A stretch of 51,415 nt of DNA. Source: Candidatus Fermentibacterota bacterium (GTDB taxonomy: Bacteria; Fermentibacterota; Fermentibacteria; Fermentibacterales; Fermentibacteraceae). The stretch covers positions 1 to 51,415 of the forward strand of contig JAAYTY010000044.1 of NCBI GenBank assembly GCA_012523605.1, given 5' to 3'. The position numbers and the translations under genes were made by a program. The notes under the pieces are model-generated. The model made no database searches. It was given only the letters and a program-made list of their open reading frames with translations, and was not told where the DNA came from. Of this stretch, positions 17,922-27,365 are shown in pieces; position 1 is the first letter of the stretch; every line of letters begins with the position of its first letter.

Positions 17922-17996
17922 GGAGCGGGCAACGGGATTCGAACCCGCGACTTTCAGCTTGGGAAGCTGACACTCTACCAGCTGAGTTATGCCCGC
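17921..17996 (-). tRNA. tRNA-Gly (anticodon CCC), CCA encoded
   Basis: 76-nt cloverleaf: acceptor GCGGGCA/TGCCCGC, D-stem ACTC/GAGT, anticodon arm TCAGC-TTCCCAA-GCTGA, T-arm GCGGG-TTCGAAT-CCCGT, discriminator T, CCA. Confidence 0.96.
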
Positions 17997-18011
17997 TCCG
18001 ACAGGGGGTAT

Positions 18012-18040
18012 TTGATAGGTCACCGGTCAGTCACCGTCAA
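18012..18040 (-). promoter_or_regulatory. Predicted promoter of tRNA-Gly: TTGACG-N17-TATCAA
   Basis: -35 at 18035-18040 (inside the dapF 3' end), -10 at 18012-18017, 15 nt before the mature tRNA. Confidence 0.6.
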
Positions 18041-18836
18041 CCCGCGGCGCGACGGTCTCGCCCCTGTAGACTATCCTGGCCTCGCCTTCGAGCCACCAGC
18101 CTTTCTCGTCTCTTCCGACTGCGAGTTCGAGCCCGCCCCTCGTCAGTATCTCGACGGGAAGGCTCGCTCGACCGGCCTGCGACAGCAGGAGTGCGACGGC
18201 TACCGCGCCCGTTCCGCATGCAAGCGTCTCGCCCTCGACTCCCCGCTCCCAGGTCCGCATTTCGAGCCTACCCCTGCCGGAGCTCACGAAATCCACATTG
18301 GCTCCGGCCGGCCCGGCCGCAGCATGCCTCCTGAGGATGGGCGCCACTCTCTCGAAGACCCCGTCCCGGAGATCTTCGTGTTCCACGACCAGATGGGGAA
18401 CTCCCGTGTCGGCCAGGCCCGCGACGATGCCGACGTCATCCAGGCGCAGCTTCCCGGCGCCCGCCAAAATGCGCGGCTCGGTCATCCAGAGCCTGACTCT
18501 CCAGGAGGAGTCGACCAGCGCCCTGTGGATTCCGCTGTCGCTCGTGAAGGTCACGAGTCCCGGACCCGCGACTCCACGGTCCAGTGCGAACCTGGCGATG
18601 CACCTGCCGCCGTTTCCGCACATCGAGGCGGGGTGTCCGTCGCTGTTGTAGTATCTCATCGCGAAGTCCGCCACCGGAGATCTCAGGAGCTCCAGCAGGC
18701 CGTCGGCTCCGATGGCCAGCCCCCTCCTGCACAGCCCGCTGATCATGCCGGGGTCGAGAATGCCGTCGAGGCTTCCATCGGTGTTGTCCACGACGATGAA
18801 GTCGTTGCCGGAGCCGCTCATCTTGCAGAACTTCAC
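18027..18836 (-). CDS. dapF: Diaminopimelate epimerase (GTG start)
   Basis: KMSGSGNDFIVVDN; both catalytic Cys motifs SMCGNGGRC and LACGTGAVA. Confidence 0.96.
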   Translation of the reverse strand: MKFCKMSGSGNDFIVVDNTDGSLDGILDPGMISGLCRRGLAIGADGLLELLRSPVADFAMRYYNSDGHPASMCGNGGRCIARFALDRGVAGPGLVTFTSDSGIHRALVDSSWRVRLWMTEPRILAGAGKLRLDDVGIVAGLADTGVPHLVVEHEDLRDGVFERVAPILRRHAAAGPAGANVDFVSSGRGRLEMRTWERGVEGETLACGTGAVAVALLLSQAGRASLPVEILTRGGLELAVGRDEKGWWLEGEARIVYRGETVAPRVDGD

Positions 18837-21055
18837 GGCCCCGCCTCGCGCCCTTCCGCGGCCTCGATCCTCCGCAGGCCTTCCGCCGCGGCTTCCAGCC
18901 AGGGGGCCTCGGCGAGCGCACTCGCGTACGCCTCCGCGGCATCCTCCATCCTTCCGGCGGATTCGTAGAGGGTTCCCAGGTCGGCCGTCAGCTCCGGATC
19001 GGGCCCCCATGCCGACTGGTACACCCTGAAGTCGGCGGCCAGGTTGTCGATCGAATAGAGGCCCTGGAGGTGGAGTCGCGTGAGCTCCTGCAGGAGCGCC
19101 ACCCCGGCGTCTACCCCCCCGCCGGAAGAGGCGAAGACGGATAGGGAGGCCGAGAGGAGATCGGGGGCCATGTTCGAGCGGCCTGCCCCGGCGAGCTCCA
19201 GGGCGGTGAGCACGGGATCGGATACCAGGGCGAGGGCCTTGTCGTAATCGTCGAAAATCCTTGCGTGGCGCCGGTCGAAGAGCGGCTGCGGTGTCAGGGA
19301 ATCTTCCGGGGGCATGTTCAGAGAGAAGACTCTGAGCGACGGGCCCTGATAGACCAGTGCGAGTCTCCGGAGTCTCTCCGGATGATAGTGCATGCACAGG
19401 GCTGCGCATTCCGGCGGAGGGTCGAGCAGGCCCGCCAGGTACATGACTCCTCCGCTCGACCTGTCCAGCAGGAAGTCGGCCTGGTACACCACCAGACTGC
19501 ACCTTCTAGACTCCATGAACGATACGAGGCTGTCCTCCGGCTGAAAGAGCTTCCCTGCGAACTCCTGTATCGTCCGCCTGTTCGCTTCGCTCTCGAAGAA
19601 CGTATGGGTGACGACGGGCCTGTCGGCGTAGGCGGAGATCAGTCCGGACAGGTGCCAGTACGAGAGGACGGGCTCGTCCCGGCCGGTTTCCCGCTGAAGC
19701 CACCCGAGGAACGGCCCAAGCTCGGCTTCTGTGAGGAGAGACGGTCTGCCGGAAGGCGGGAGGCCGGCTCCCGAGAGGACGTCGGCCGCGTACGGAGCCG
19801 CAGCTGCCTCGAGCCCCAGCGCGGCTGATAGAGCCAGGAGCTTCCAGGATCTCCGCGTGGCCGTCACCATCGCCGGAACGATGGCGACGGCGAGCAGGAC
19901 GTGCAGCCTGTCGAACACGACATATCCCGCAAGCGATGCCGGCAGGAGCCATCCGATCAGGCCGGGGCCGCTCTCCCACAGGCGCCTCGCACCGAATACC
20001 GCAGCCACGAGCGGGATCCCGAACAGGAGGATGACCTGTCCCGGCGAAGGCGTCTCATATCCAGCCACCCAGAAGAGGCGGGCGTCCGGAGAGAGTCTGC
20101 CGGGATCCGCCGGGTGCATGAGCATGAACCTCAGCTTCGCTTCGAGCACGCCGGTCACGTGGCCCGTGGCGCCTGACGAACCCAATGCCGCCGCGACGGC
20201 GGCCAGCGCCAGGGCGGCAAACGGCATGAACCGCCATCTGACGGCGGACGACAGTATCAGGAGAACCGCCACGGCCATCGCGGGCGACGTGGCGGCCCCG
20301 TCGCTCCGCATGTGGCTCAGGAGGAGCGATGCCAGCACGAATGACGCTCCCGCGAGCGCAGGTAGCTGACGGGGCACGCTTCCCGCCGAGTTCCTGGCGA
20401 GGATGTAGAAAAGGAGCAGAAGCGCCAGGAAGGTCGAAACCTTCCACGCCGCGAGCGAGGCGAAGAGAGCCGCGGGGGCGGCAAGGGAGAGAATCCAGGC
20501 CCTCCATCCCCCCCGGCTCCTCATCGCCGCCTCGGAGAGCAGACCTGTGAGCACGAGGAGGGGCATTGCGACAGTCTCCCTGTAGAAAGACTCGCCGCGG
20601 GCCCTCAGCACGGCCGGCAGGAAGAACCCGTAGATCTGTGCCGAGAGCAGCGATCTGCGGAAGCCCATGCCGGATACGCGGAGCCACAGGAATATCCCGG
20701 GAAGGGAAAGAAGCGGGAACGCCAGGCAGAAGAACCGGAGGAAACGCTGGAAATCCCCGCCCACGAGCCTGTGCAGCCATCCGGCCAGGTATTCCTCGAA
20801 GATCGAGTTCTCCCCGGTCCTCATTCCGCCGGGATACATGACGAGCGAGTCCACGGCCGGGATGTCCTCCCCGTTCGATACCATCTGCGTGTATCTGAAG
20901 GCCTGGGTGGTCTCCCCCTGCATCCTGGGAGGAGGAGGAAGGACGCCCGTGGAAAACCAGCTTCGCAGGACGAAGGCCGCCGCGGTCAGAGCCAGAAGCA
21001 GCGAAGCCGCCGGTATGACGCCGGGGGAGATCCTGTCAGGTGCCGAGCCGGGCAT
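18833..21055 (-). CDS. STT3-like oligosaccharyltransferase-family membrane protein with C-terminal TPR-like tail
   Basis: FRYTQMVSNGEDIPAVDSLVMYPGGM, many TM helices, VLSYWHLSGLISAYADRPVVTHTFFESEANR. Confidence 0.75.
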   Translation of the reverse strand: MPGSAPDRISPGVIPAASLLLALTAAAFVLRSWFSTGVLPPPPRMQGETTQAFRYTQMVSNGEDIPAVDSLVMYPGGMRTGENSIFEEYLAGWLHRLVGGDFQRFLRFFCLAFPLLSLPGIFLWLRVSGMGFRRSLLSAQIYGFFLPAVLRARGESFYRETVAMPLLVLTGLLSEAAMRSRGGWRAWILSLAAPAALFASLAAWKVSTFLALLLLFYILARNSAGSVPRQLPALAGASFVLASLLLSHMRSDGAATSPAMAVAVLLILSSAVRWRFMPFAALALAAVAAALGSSGATGHVTGVLEAKLRFMLMHPADPGRLSPDARLFWVAGYETPSPGQVILLFGIPLVAAVFGARRLWESGPGLIGWLLPASLAGYVVFDRLHVLLAVAIVPAMVTATRRSWKLLALSAALGLEAAAAPYAADVLSGAGLPPSGRPSLLTEAELGPFLGWLQRETGRDEPVLSYWHLSGLISAYADRPVVTHTFFESEANRRTIQEFAGKLFQPEDSLVSFMESRRCSLVVYQADFLLDRSSGGVMYLAGLLDPPPECAALCMHYHPERLRRLALVYQGPSLRVFSLNMPPEDSLTPQPLFDRRHARIFDDYDKALALVSDPVLTALELAGAGRSNMAPDLLSASLSVFASSGGGVDAGVALLQELTRLHLQGLYSIDNLAADFRVYQSAWGPDPELTADLGTLYESAGRMEDAAEAYASALAEAPWLEAAAEGLRRIEAAEGREAGP

Positions 21056-21617
21056 GTCGGCGAGCCATCATCGCGGCGATGATCTTGAGCGTTTCCGCTG
21101 GTCCTCCGCCGCCGAGTGCGACCGCTTCGACTACCGGCCAGCCGTGCCTGTTGAGCTGAGAATCCATCTGCTCCACCGGGGTGATGCCTGGCAGGTCACG
21201 CTTGTTGTACTGAAGCACGACGGGGATCATCGAGAGCCCGAGTCCGAATGTCTGCAGATTGTTCTCGAGGTCCTCCATCGTGTCCAGGTTTGCGTCCATT
21301 CTCTCCATCTGGCTGTCCGCGACGAAGACCAGCCCGTCGAGGCCGTCGAGAATGACCCTTCTGGAAAGGGCGTAGTAGGCCTGCCCCGGAACGGAGTAGA
21401 GGTGGAGGCGCACGTTGGTTCCGCCGATGGAGGCGAAGTTCACAGGGAGAAAGTCGAAGAAGACCGTCCTCTCGCCGCGCGTGCAGAGGGTCACGAGGCG
21501 CCCGCGGTTCTCCGGTGCGACGAAGTCCCTGACGCGCCTCAGGTTCGTGGTCTTGCCGGAGAGGCCGGGACCGTAGTAGACGATCTTGTAAGCTACTTCG
21601 TCGCCCGTTCTGTGCAT
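21036..21617 (-). CDS. mglA: MglA-type small Ras-like GTPase (paralogue 1)
   Basis: IVYYGPGLSGKTTNL P-loop, LYSVPGQAYY, QYNKRDLPG. Confidence 0.93.
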   Translation of the reverse strand: MHRTGDEVAYKIVYYGPGLSGKTTNLRRVRDFVAPENRGRLVTLCTRGERTVFFDFLPVNFASIGGTNVRLHLYSVPGQAYYALSRRVILDGLDGLVFVADSQMERMDANLDTMEDLENNLQTFGLGLSMIPVVLQYNKRDLPGITPVEQMDSQLNRHGWPVVEAVALGGGGPAETLKIIAAMMARRHARLGT

Positions 21618-21645
21618 CGCACCCCCCCGTCAGAAATCTCGAAAA

Positions 21646-22959
21646 CTACAATATATAATGTTCCGCGGCTTCGTCGCCGGCAAGCTCGGCCAGGCTCCTC
21701 GACGCGGAATCGGCAGATATCCTCACCCTCCCTTTCACCCTGTCCGGAGCTCCGAAGAGACAGTCGTCGAGCAGGTGCATCATCACCGGTCTGAGGCGCC
21801 TCGCTCCTATGTCCTCGCCGGAGGCGTTGAGCTGCATTGCGGTTCGGGCGGCCGCCCTGCAGGCCTCGTCGTCGATCTCCAGACTGACGCCGTCGGCCTC
21901 AAGCAGTGCCTTGAACTGGGAAAGAAGGCAGTGCTCGGGCTGGGTGAGAATCCTGTAGAGGTCGTCCTCGGTGAGCGGATCGAGTTCCGCGCGGAGGGGA
22001 AACCTGCCCTGGAGTTCGGGGATGAGGTCGGAGGGGCTCGTTCCGTGGAACGCGCCCGACGCGATGAACAGGATGTGGCTGGTGCTCACGGGACCGTATC
22101 TGGTCTGTACCACGGTTCCCTCGACTATCGGCAGCAGGTCCCGCTGGACTCCCGACCGCGACACGTCGGGCCCGGTCCCGCCCTCCGCACCGATGATCTT
22201 GTCGATCTCGTCAATGAAGATGATGCCCTCCTCCTGAGCCAGTTCGAGAGCCCTCGCGACATGGTCCCCCTGTTCCACGAGCCGCTCGAGCTCCTCCTCC
22301 ATGGCGCGTTCCCTGGCTTCCCGGACCTTCATGCGGGAGCGCCTCCTGCGCGTCCCGGTCAGCTTGGATATCATCTCCCTGAAAGCGTCCGCGCCCTCCT
22401 GATCGATCCCCGAGCCGGGGATGAGTATGTCGAGCCTGCTCCTGTCGTCCCTCACCGGGATCTCAACCTCGACGTCGTCCATGAGCCCCGATCTGATGGA
22501 CTCGAGAAGGGCGCTCTCGCCGGGCAGTGACGGATCCGATGCTCTCAGCGCCCCGGCGACCATCCTGTCGGCCTTTTCTCGGGCCGCCTCCGCCTTTCCG
22601 GATCTCTCTGTTCTGGCGCACTGGTTGACGGCCTGCCTGACGAGATCCCTCACCATGCTCTCGACATCCCGGCCGACATACCCGGTCTCAGAGTACTTGG
22701 TGGCCTCCACCTTAACCATGGGCGCCCCGACCAGGGTGGCCATCCGCCGGGCTATCTCCGTCTTTCCCGTCCCGGTCGGACCGATGAGGATGATGTTGGA
22801 AGGCACGATCTCGGAGCGCATCGGCTCCGGGATGGACCTGCGTCTGTGCCTGTTGCGGAGGGCGATCGCCACCACGCGCTTGGCCCTGTCCTGGCCTATC
22901 ACATGCCTGTCCAGCCAGAGCACGACTTCCGAGGGGGTCAAGTTCCGATCCACCGTCAC
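21646..22959 (-). CDS. hslU: ATP-dependent protease ATPase subunit HslU (GTG start)
   Basis: GPTGTGKTEIARRMATLVGAPMVKVEATKYSETGYVGRDVESMVRDL; FIDEIDKI. Confidence 0.96.
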   Translation of the reverse strand: MTVDRNLTPSEVVLWLDRHVIGQDRAKRVVAIALRNRHRRRSIPEPMRSEIVPSNIILIGPTGTGKTEIARRMATLVGAPMVKVEATKYSETGYVGRDVESMVRDLVRQAVNQCARTERSGKAEAAREKADRMVAGALRASDPSLPGESALLESIRSGLMDDVEVEIPVRDDRSRLDILIPGSGIDQEGADAFREMISKLTGTRRRRSRMKVREARERAMEEELERLVEQGDHVARALELAQEEGIIFIDEIDKIIGAEGGTGPDVSRSGVQRDLLPIVEGTVVQTRYGPVSTSHILFIASGAFHGTSPSDLIPELQGRFPLRAELDPLTEDDLYRILTQPEHCLLSQFKALLEADGVSLEIDDEACRAAARTAMQLNASGEDIGARRLRPVMMHLLDDCLFGAPDRVKGRVRISADSASRSLAELAGDEAAEHYIL

Positions 22960-23486
22960 AGCTCCTCGAGCTGTATCGAGCCGCCCGTGTAGATGCAGAT
23001 CTCGCTCGCGATGGCGATGCTCTCCCGGGCGATGCTCGCGGGTGTCATCCTCGTATGAGCCGAGAGCGCCCTTGCCGCGGCCAGGGCGTAGGCATGGCCC
23101 GATCCTGCGGCAACTATGCCGTCGGACGGCTCCAGGATCTCCCCTCCCCCCGTGATCAGCAGGGATCGCTCCCTGTCCACGGCGGCGATGATAGCGTTGA
23201 GCTCCCTCATCGACTTGTCCTGCCGCCACTCCCGCGCGAGTTCGACCGCCGCCCTCATGAGGCTTCCCCTGGATGCCTCGAGGTGCTCCTCGAGCTTCTC
23301 GAGGAGGGCGAATGCGTCGGCGCCATTGCCGGACAGCCCGGCCAGAACGGTGCCTTCCGCGAGCCTCCTGATCTTCCTCGCCGTGCTCTTGATGATCGTG
23401 TCGTTGAAGCTTACCTGCCCGTCGGCGGCCATGGCGGCCCGCCCCGCGCGGACGATCCCGATTATCGTCGTGGCTCTCCAGGTCAT
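22956..23486 (-). CDS. hslV: ATP-dependent protease peptidase subunit HslV
   Basis: TTIIGIVRAGRAAMAADGQVSFNDTIIKSTARKIRRL; GSGHAYALAAARAL. Confidence 0.96.
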   Translation of the reverse strand: MTWRATTIIGIVRAGRAAMAADGQVSFNDTIIKSTARKIRRLAEGTVLAGLSGNGADAFALLEKLEEHLEASRGSLMRAAVELAREWRQDKSMRELNAIIAAVDRERSLLITGGGEILEPSDGIVAAGSGHAYALAAARALSAHTRMTPASIARESIAIASEICIYTGGSIQLEEL

Positions 23487-23490
23487 GCCG

Positions 23491-26460
23491 TCACCCGCCA
23501 AGCCGCGCGACCCATGCGGCGGCACCGGAGCCCGAGCCTGGCTTCGGGAGCGATCCGACATAGCCCCCGGGGTCCGCCAGCAGAGCCTCGGCGGCGTACT
23601 CCAGATCCGGATCAGAAGAAAGCGCGACGAAGCACATGGCAGGCTCGTCCAGCCTTGCGCACTGCCAGGCCAGCACGGGCGCCTGAACCCTGTTCCTCTC
23701 GAGTACGAACCAGGCGGCCCTACGCACGGCCCTGTCGGGATCTTCCAGCACTCTCTCGACAAAGTACTCGACGAGGCGGGCTTGTGCCGGATCCGTGATC
23801 ATTCCAGCCGCTGCGGAGCACGGGGATATTGCGGCCATCACCCTGCCGTCGGCGAGTTTTTCGATCGCTGTCCCCAGGAGGTTTTCCGCATTGCGCTCTT
23901 CCGGGTTGTCCGCCAGAGAGAGGAGCGTCGCGACGGCGGCCGTGGAGAGGTCCAGCCGGCCGTCCATCGAGGCCGAATCCATGTATGCGCTCATCTCCTC
24001 CTCCGCCCTGGCGAGGGCGGGGTCGCCCGGCGAGTCGGCCCTCCACTGCTCGATGCTGTTCCATGCTTCGATGTTGTTCCCGAAGCCCAGCGCCACCTCG
24101 ATGTGCATCCAGCGGGAACCCGGCGTTCCGGAGCCCGTCGAATCCACGAACTCGTAGAACTGCGCCTCCCTGTCGAAGTCGCCGGCGAGCTGGGTCAGCA
24201 GGTTGCCGGTCTGCGCCAGGCGCGGATAGCGGAGGCGTGACGAAGCGTCCGTAAGAATGCCGGCCGCCTCGTAGAGGACCTCGGATGCGGCGGCCTGCCC
24301 GTACAGGCCGTCGGCCAGCCTCGCTTCGATGAGGCTCTGGGACGGGAGGATCTGCACCCATTCGTCCGGAACCGCGTCGAAGAGTTCCCGGCTGCGTTCC
24401 AGTGCCTCCCGCGCCATGTCGGCCTCGCCGTGGAGCAGATGGTAGTAGGCCAGCCTGTGGTAGCCCGAAACGTAGTTCCGCATGAGCTGAACGGCCTGGT
24501 CGTCCTTGTAGATTGAAGGATCGTCCAGGCCGGTGAACCTGTAGGAGTCGAACAGCTCCCATCCGCGCCCGGGATTCACCGCCCATTCGGAGGGCCTGTC
24601 GGTCACGCGGAAGGCGATTCCCTCCATCTCGAGGTACGGATCGAGATAGACCCTGCTGTCCTGGGCGACGGTTCCGGCCAGATAGATGTCCCTTCCGTGG
24701 ATCTGTCGTCTCGAGAGCATTCCGAAGAGCACCAGATCCTGCATCCCCAGGGATCCTTGCATTCCCCTGCCCTCCCAGGGTACGGCGATGTCGGGTCCCT
24801 CTCCCGTCAGCGCCCAGGGCCAGGCCTGGTCGAAGACGGACCTCAGCAGGAGTTCGTCCCCCCGGGACAGGAGCGGATAGCCGGACTCGGTGACGTGGAA
24901 GAAGTGGGGCCCCCAGATGAAGACCGGCCTGAGAGAGTCCACCAGGCCGGCCTCTCCGAAGGGGAGCAGGCCGGGATCCCTCTCCAGGAGCTGCTCGACG
25001 TACCAGTCCGTGTTCATGAGGCTGAGATTGCTGACTATGACGTCGCGCCTGACTCCGAGGACGCTCTGCGCGAACCACAGGGGGAACGTGTCGTTGTCAC
25101 CGTTCGTGATGAGAACCGCCCCCTCGCTGCAGGACTCGAGCAGGTTGATTCCGTAGTCGTGGGCGACCATGTCGCGCGACCTGTCGCACTCGTGATAGTT
25201 CGCCCCGAGGCTCAGAACGGGCAGGGCGAGGAGCCCCCACATTACGAAGCGCTTCCTGGTGAGCCACGAGAGGGCTGAAGCCGCCCCGACGGCGGTGAAG
25301 ACGGCGAAGAAAGAGAAGGAGTCCGCGTAGAAGTAGTCCCTGTCGCGGACCTCGCCCGAGGGGCTGGCTATCGGGCCGGTCTTGAAGTTCAGGTAGATGA
25401 CGAAAAAGAGGCTGGCCATCAGGAAGATGGTGGCCGTCAGCAGGAAGACCCGCCTGTTCCTCGACCACATGACGAAGGCCCCCCATACGGCGGCTGCGGT
25501 GACGAGCACCCGCAGGGCGAAGTGGAGACCTCCGCCGGCGTCCCCGAAGTGATTCTCCCAGGCTGCCGGCCTGCCGGTCTGCCAGGAGAGGTATCTCGCG
25601 TACATGGCGAGCTGTTCGAGGAACGGGCCCTTCCTCTCGAGGATGGACATCTGGCCGTACTGCGCCCTGGAAAGCGCGTCCCTGAAGGCCGTCCACTCGG
25701 ATGGATCAGTCTCGTTTATCTCGGGCCTTTGAACGGCGCGCAGGGGCATGTAGAGGTGGACGCTGAAAGCGAGGATGATCAGGCCCAGCGCGGTCGCGAG
25801 GAACCTTCCGCTCGCCCACAGCCGGGTCTTCCCGCGGATCGCCCTGAGCAGATAGTAGACCGATATGCCGGGAACCACGATGAGAGCCGCGAGATGCACG
25901 GCAACCGCCAGCATGAGGAGATACAGGACCAGCAGTATCAGGCGGTCGCCCGGCTTCCCCGCCAGGTTCCTCTCGATCCAGAGATCGAACACCCAGAGCG
26001 TCAGCACGGCGAAGAACTGCGAGACGGCGTAGGTCTCCGCCGCATTGTTGTTCTGCCATACCGTGAAACTGAAGGCCGACAGGAGAGCGGCAGTGACCGA
26101 AATCGGCCTGTAGAGCCACGGGTCGTATCCCATGCGTCGGCACCAGCGCTGTACCAGCCGGGCGAGGATGAAGACCGACGCGGATCCGGAGAAAACGCAC
26201 ATCAGGTTCACCCTCTGCGCCACCGAGGGGATGAACGGGAGCAGGATGGCGGAGAAGCGACCCAGGAGAACGAAGAGCGGCACGCACGGAGGGTGCGGAA
26301 TGCCGGCGATCCAGGCGCTCGCGATGTACTCCCCGCTGTCCCAGAAGCTGACCGTGCAGGCCATCGTGGCGAGATACACGGCGAACGCCGCAAGTGCGGC
26401 GGCTCCGGCCGTCAGCCTGTCCAGCCGGAGCGTCCTGGAGATCGTGTTGTCCTGGTTCAA
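23491..26460 (-). CDS. DUF2723-family (GT-C-like) membrane protein with large soluble C-terminal region
   Basis: LATMACTVSFWDSGEYIASAWIAGIPHPPCVPLFVLLGR and repeated TM segments; C-terminal helical repeats. Confidence 0.85.
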   Translation of the reverse strand: MNQDNTISRTLRLDRLTAGAAALAAFAVYLATMACTVSFWDSGEYIASAWIAGIPHPPCVPLFVLLGRFSAILLPFIPSVAQRVNLMCVFSGSASVFILARLVQRWCRRMGYDPWLYRPISVTAALLSAFSFTVWQNNNAAETYAVSQFFAVLTLWVFDLWIERNLAGKPGDRLILLVLYLLMLAVAVHLAALIVVPGISVYYLLRAIRGKTRLWASGRFLATALGLIILAFSVHLYMPLRAVQRPEINETDPSEWTAFRDALSRAQYGQMSILERKGPFLEQLAMYARYLSWQTGRPAAWENHFGDAGGGLHFALRVLVTAAAVWGAFVMWSRNRRVFLLTATIFLMASLFFVIYLNFKTGPIASPSGEVRDRDYFYADSFSFFAVFTAVGAASALSWLTRKRFVMWGLLALPVLSLGANYHECDRSRDMVAHDYGINLLESCSEGAVLITNGDNDTFPLWFAQSVLGVRRDVIVSNLSLMNTDWYVEQLLERDPGLLPFGEAGLVDSLRPVFIWGPHFFHVTESGYPLLSRGDELLLRSVFDQAWPWALTGEGPDIAVPWEGRGMQGSLGMQDLVLFGMLSRRQIHGRDIYLAGTVAQDSRVYLDPYLEMEGIAFRVTDRPSEWAVNPGRGWELFDSYRFTGLDDPSIYKDDQAVQLMRNYVSGYHRLAYYHLLHGEADMAREALERSRELFDAVPDEWVQILPSQSLIEARLADGLYGQAAASEVLYEAAGILTDASSRLRYPRLAQTGNLLTQLAGDFDREAQFYEFVDSTGSGTPGSRWMHIEVALGFGNNIEAWNSIEQWRADSPGDPALARAEEEMSAYMDSASMDGRLDLSTAAVATLLSLADNPEERNAENLLGTAIEKLADGRVMAAISPCSAAAGMITDPAQARLVEYFVERVLEDPDRAVRRAAWFVLERNRVQAPVLAWQCARLDEPAMCFVALSSDPDLEYAAEALLADPGGYVGSLPKPGSGSGAAAWVARLGG

Positions 26461-27365
26461 TCCTGCCCCCTGGGATGTGCCTTGCGGTAGGCCGCCCTAA
26501 GCCTCTCGCCTGTAAGATGCGTGTAAACCTGCGTGGTAGAAAGGCTGCTGTGGCCCAGCATCTCCTGAACCGCTCTGAGATCCGCCCCCCTGTCGAGCAG
26601 ATGAGTGGCGAAGCTGTGCCTGAACGTGTGTGGAGTCGCCCCCGTAGCCCGAGCCGCCTTCCTGACGCCCGCGTCCACGATCCTCCTGATGTCCCGCGGA
26701 TCGAGCCGTCGGCCCCTTACGCTCAGAAAGAGCCATGGGCCCGGCTCGAACCCGGACGCCAGCTCATGGCGTCTCTCCACCCAGTTCCTCAGCGGAGCGA
26801 GCGCCTGTCCCGCCACCGGTACCACCCTGTCCCTGCCGCCCTTCCCTGCCACCACCCTGAGAAGGCCCCTGTCGAGATCGATGTCGCAGAGCCTTGCCGA
26901 AGCGGCCTCGGACGCTCTTATCCCCGACCCGTACAGCAGTTCCACCACGGCCCTGTTGCGCATGCCGAGAATCGTGGATGTATCGTAGCTCTCCAGTACC
27001 ATCAGCACTTCCTGTACCCCCAGGAATCCCGGGAGTTTCCTCGAAACCCTGGGCATCGTCAGGAGCCTGGCCCTGTTCCCCTCCGCCCTCCCGGTCTCCA
27101 CCAGCCAGCCGCAGAAGGCCCGAAGAGACGACACTTCGCGGGCCACCGAGCGGGCGCACAGCCCTCTGCCCACCTCGCTTCGGAGGAACGAGCGCATCGT
27201 GTCCAGAGATGGCCCCAGGGCGAGAGAGCCGGGACTGTGAAGAGCGAATCTCTCGAGGTCGGAGCGGTAGGCCGCCACGGACCTGGCGGCGAGGCCGCGC
27301 CTTCCTCCCATCTCCTCGCAGAACAGCGTCAGGATTTCGAAATCGTCTTCCTGCACCTCGGGCAT
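26457..27365 (-). CDS. xerC: XerC/XerD-family tyrosine recombinase
   Basis: Catalytic residues in SGIRASE, HTFRHSFATHLL, GHSSLSTTQVYTH. Confidence 0.92.
   Translation of the reverse strand: MPEVQEDDFEILTLFCEEMGGRRGLAARSVAAYRSDLERFALHSPGSLALGPSLDTMRSFLRSEVGRGLCARSVAREVSSLRAFCGWLVETGRAEGNRARLLTMPRVSRKLPGFLGVQEVLMVLESYDTSTILGMRNRAVVELLYGSGIRASEAASARLCDIDLDRGLLRVVAGKGGRDRVVPVAGQALAPLRNWVERRHELASGFEPGPWLFLSVRGRRLDPRDIRRIVDAGVRKAARATGATPHTFRHSFATHLLDRGADLRAVQEMLGHSSLSTTQVYTHLTGERLRAAYRKAHPRGQD

Noticed and set aside
17922-18023. Extended protein start MTYQIPPVGAGITQLVECQLPKLKVAGSNPVARS in ORF 17208-18023
   Set aside because: That segment is the translated tRNA-Gly gene, a classic false N-terminal extension.
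21640-21660. AT-rich island (aatatataatg) upstream of mglA paralogue 1 as a promoter
   Set aside because: It encodes the hslU C-terminus (EHYIL-stop), and the best -35 match has poor spacing; insufficient evidence.
22956-23486. Unusual MTWRA extension before the HslV catalytic Thr
   Set aside because: Short propeptides before the TTI... motif are common in HslV proteins; not noteworthy.
26457-27365. Tyrosine recombinase as evidence of an integrated mobile element
   Set aside because: Its sequence and the topA-xerC-hslVU context indicate a housekeeping XerC; no att-like repeats or cargo seen.
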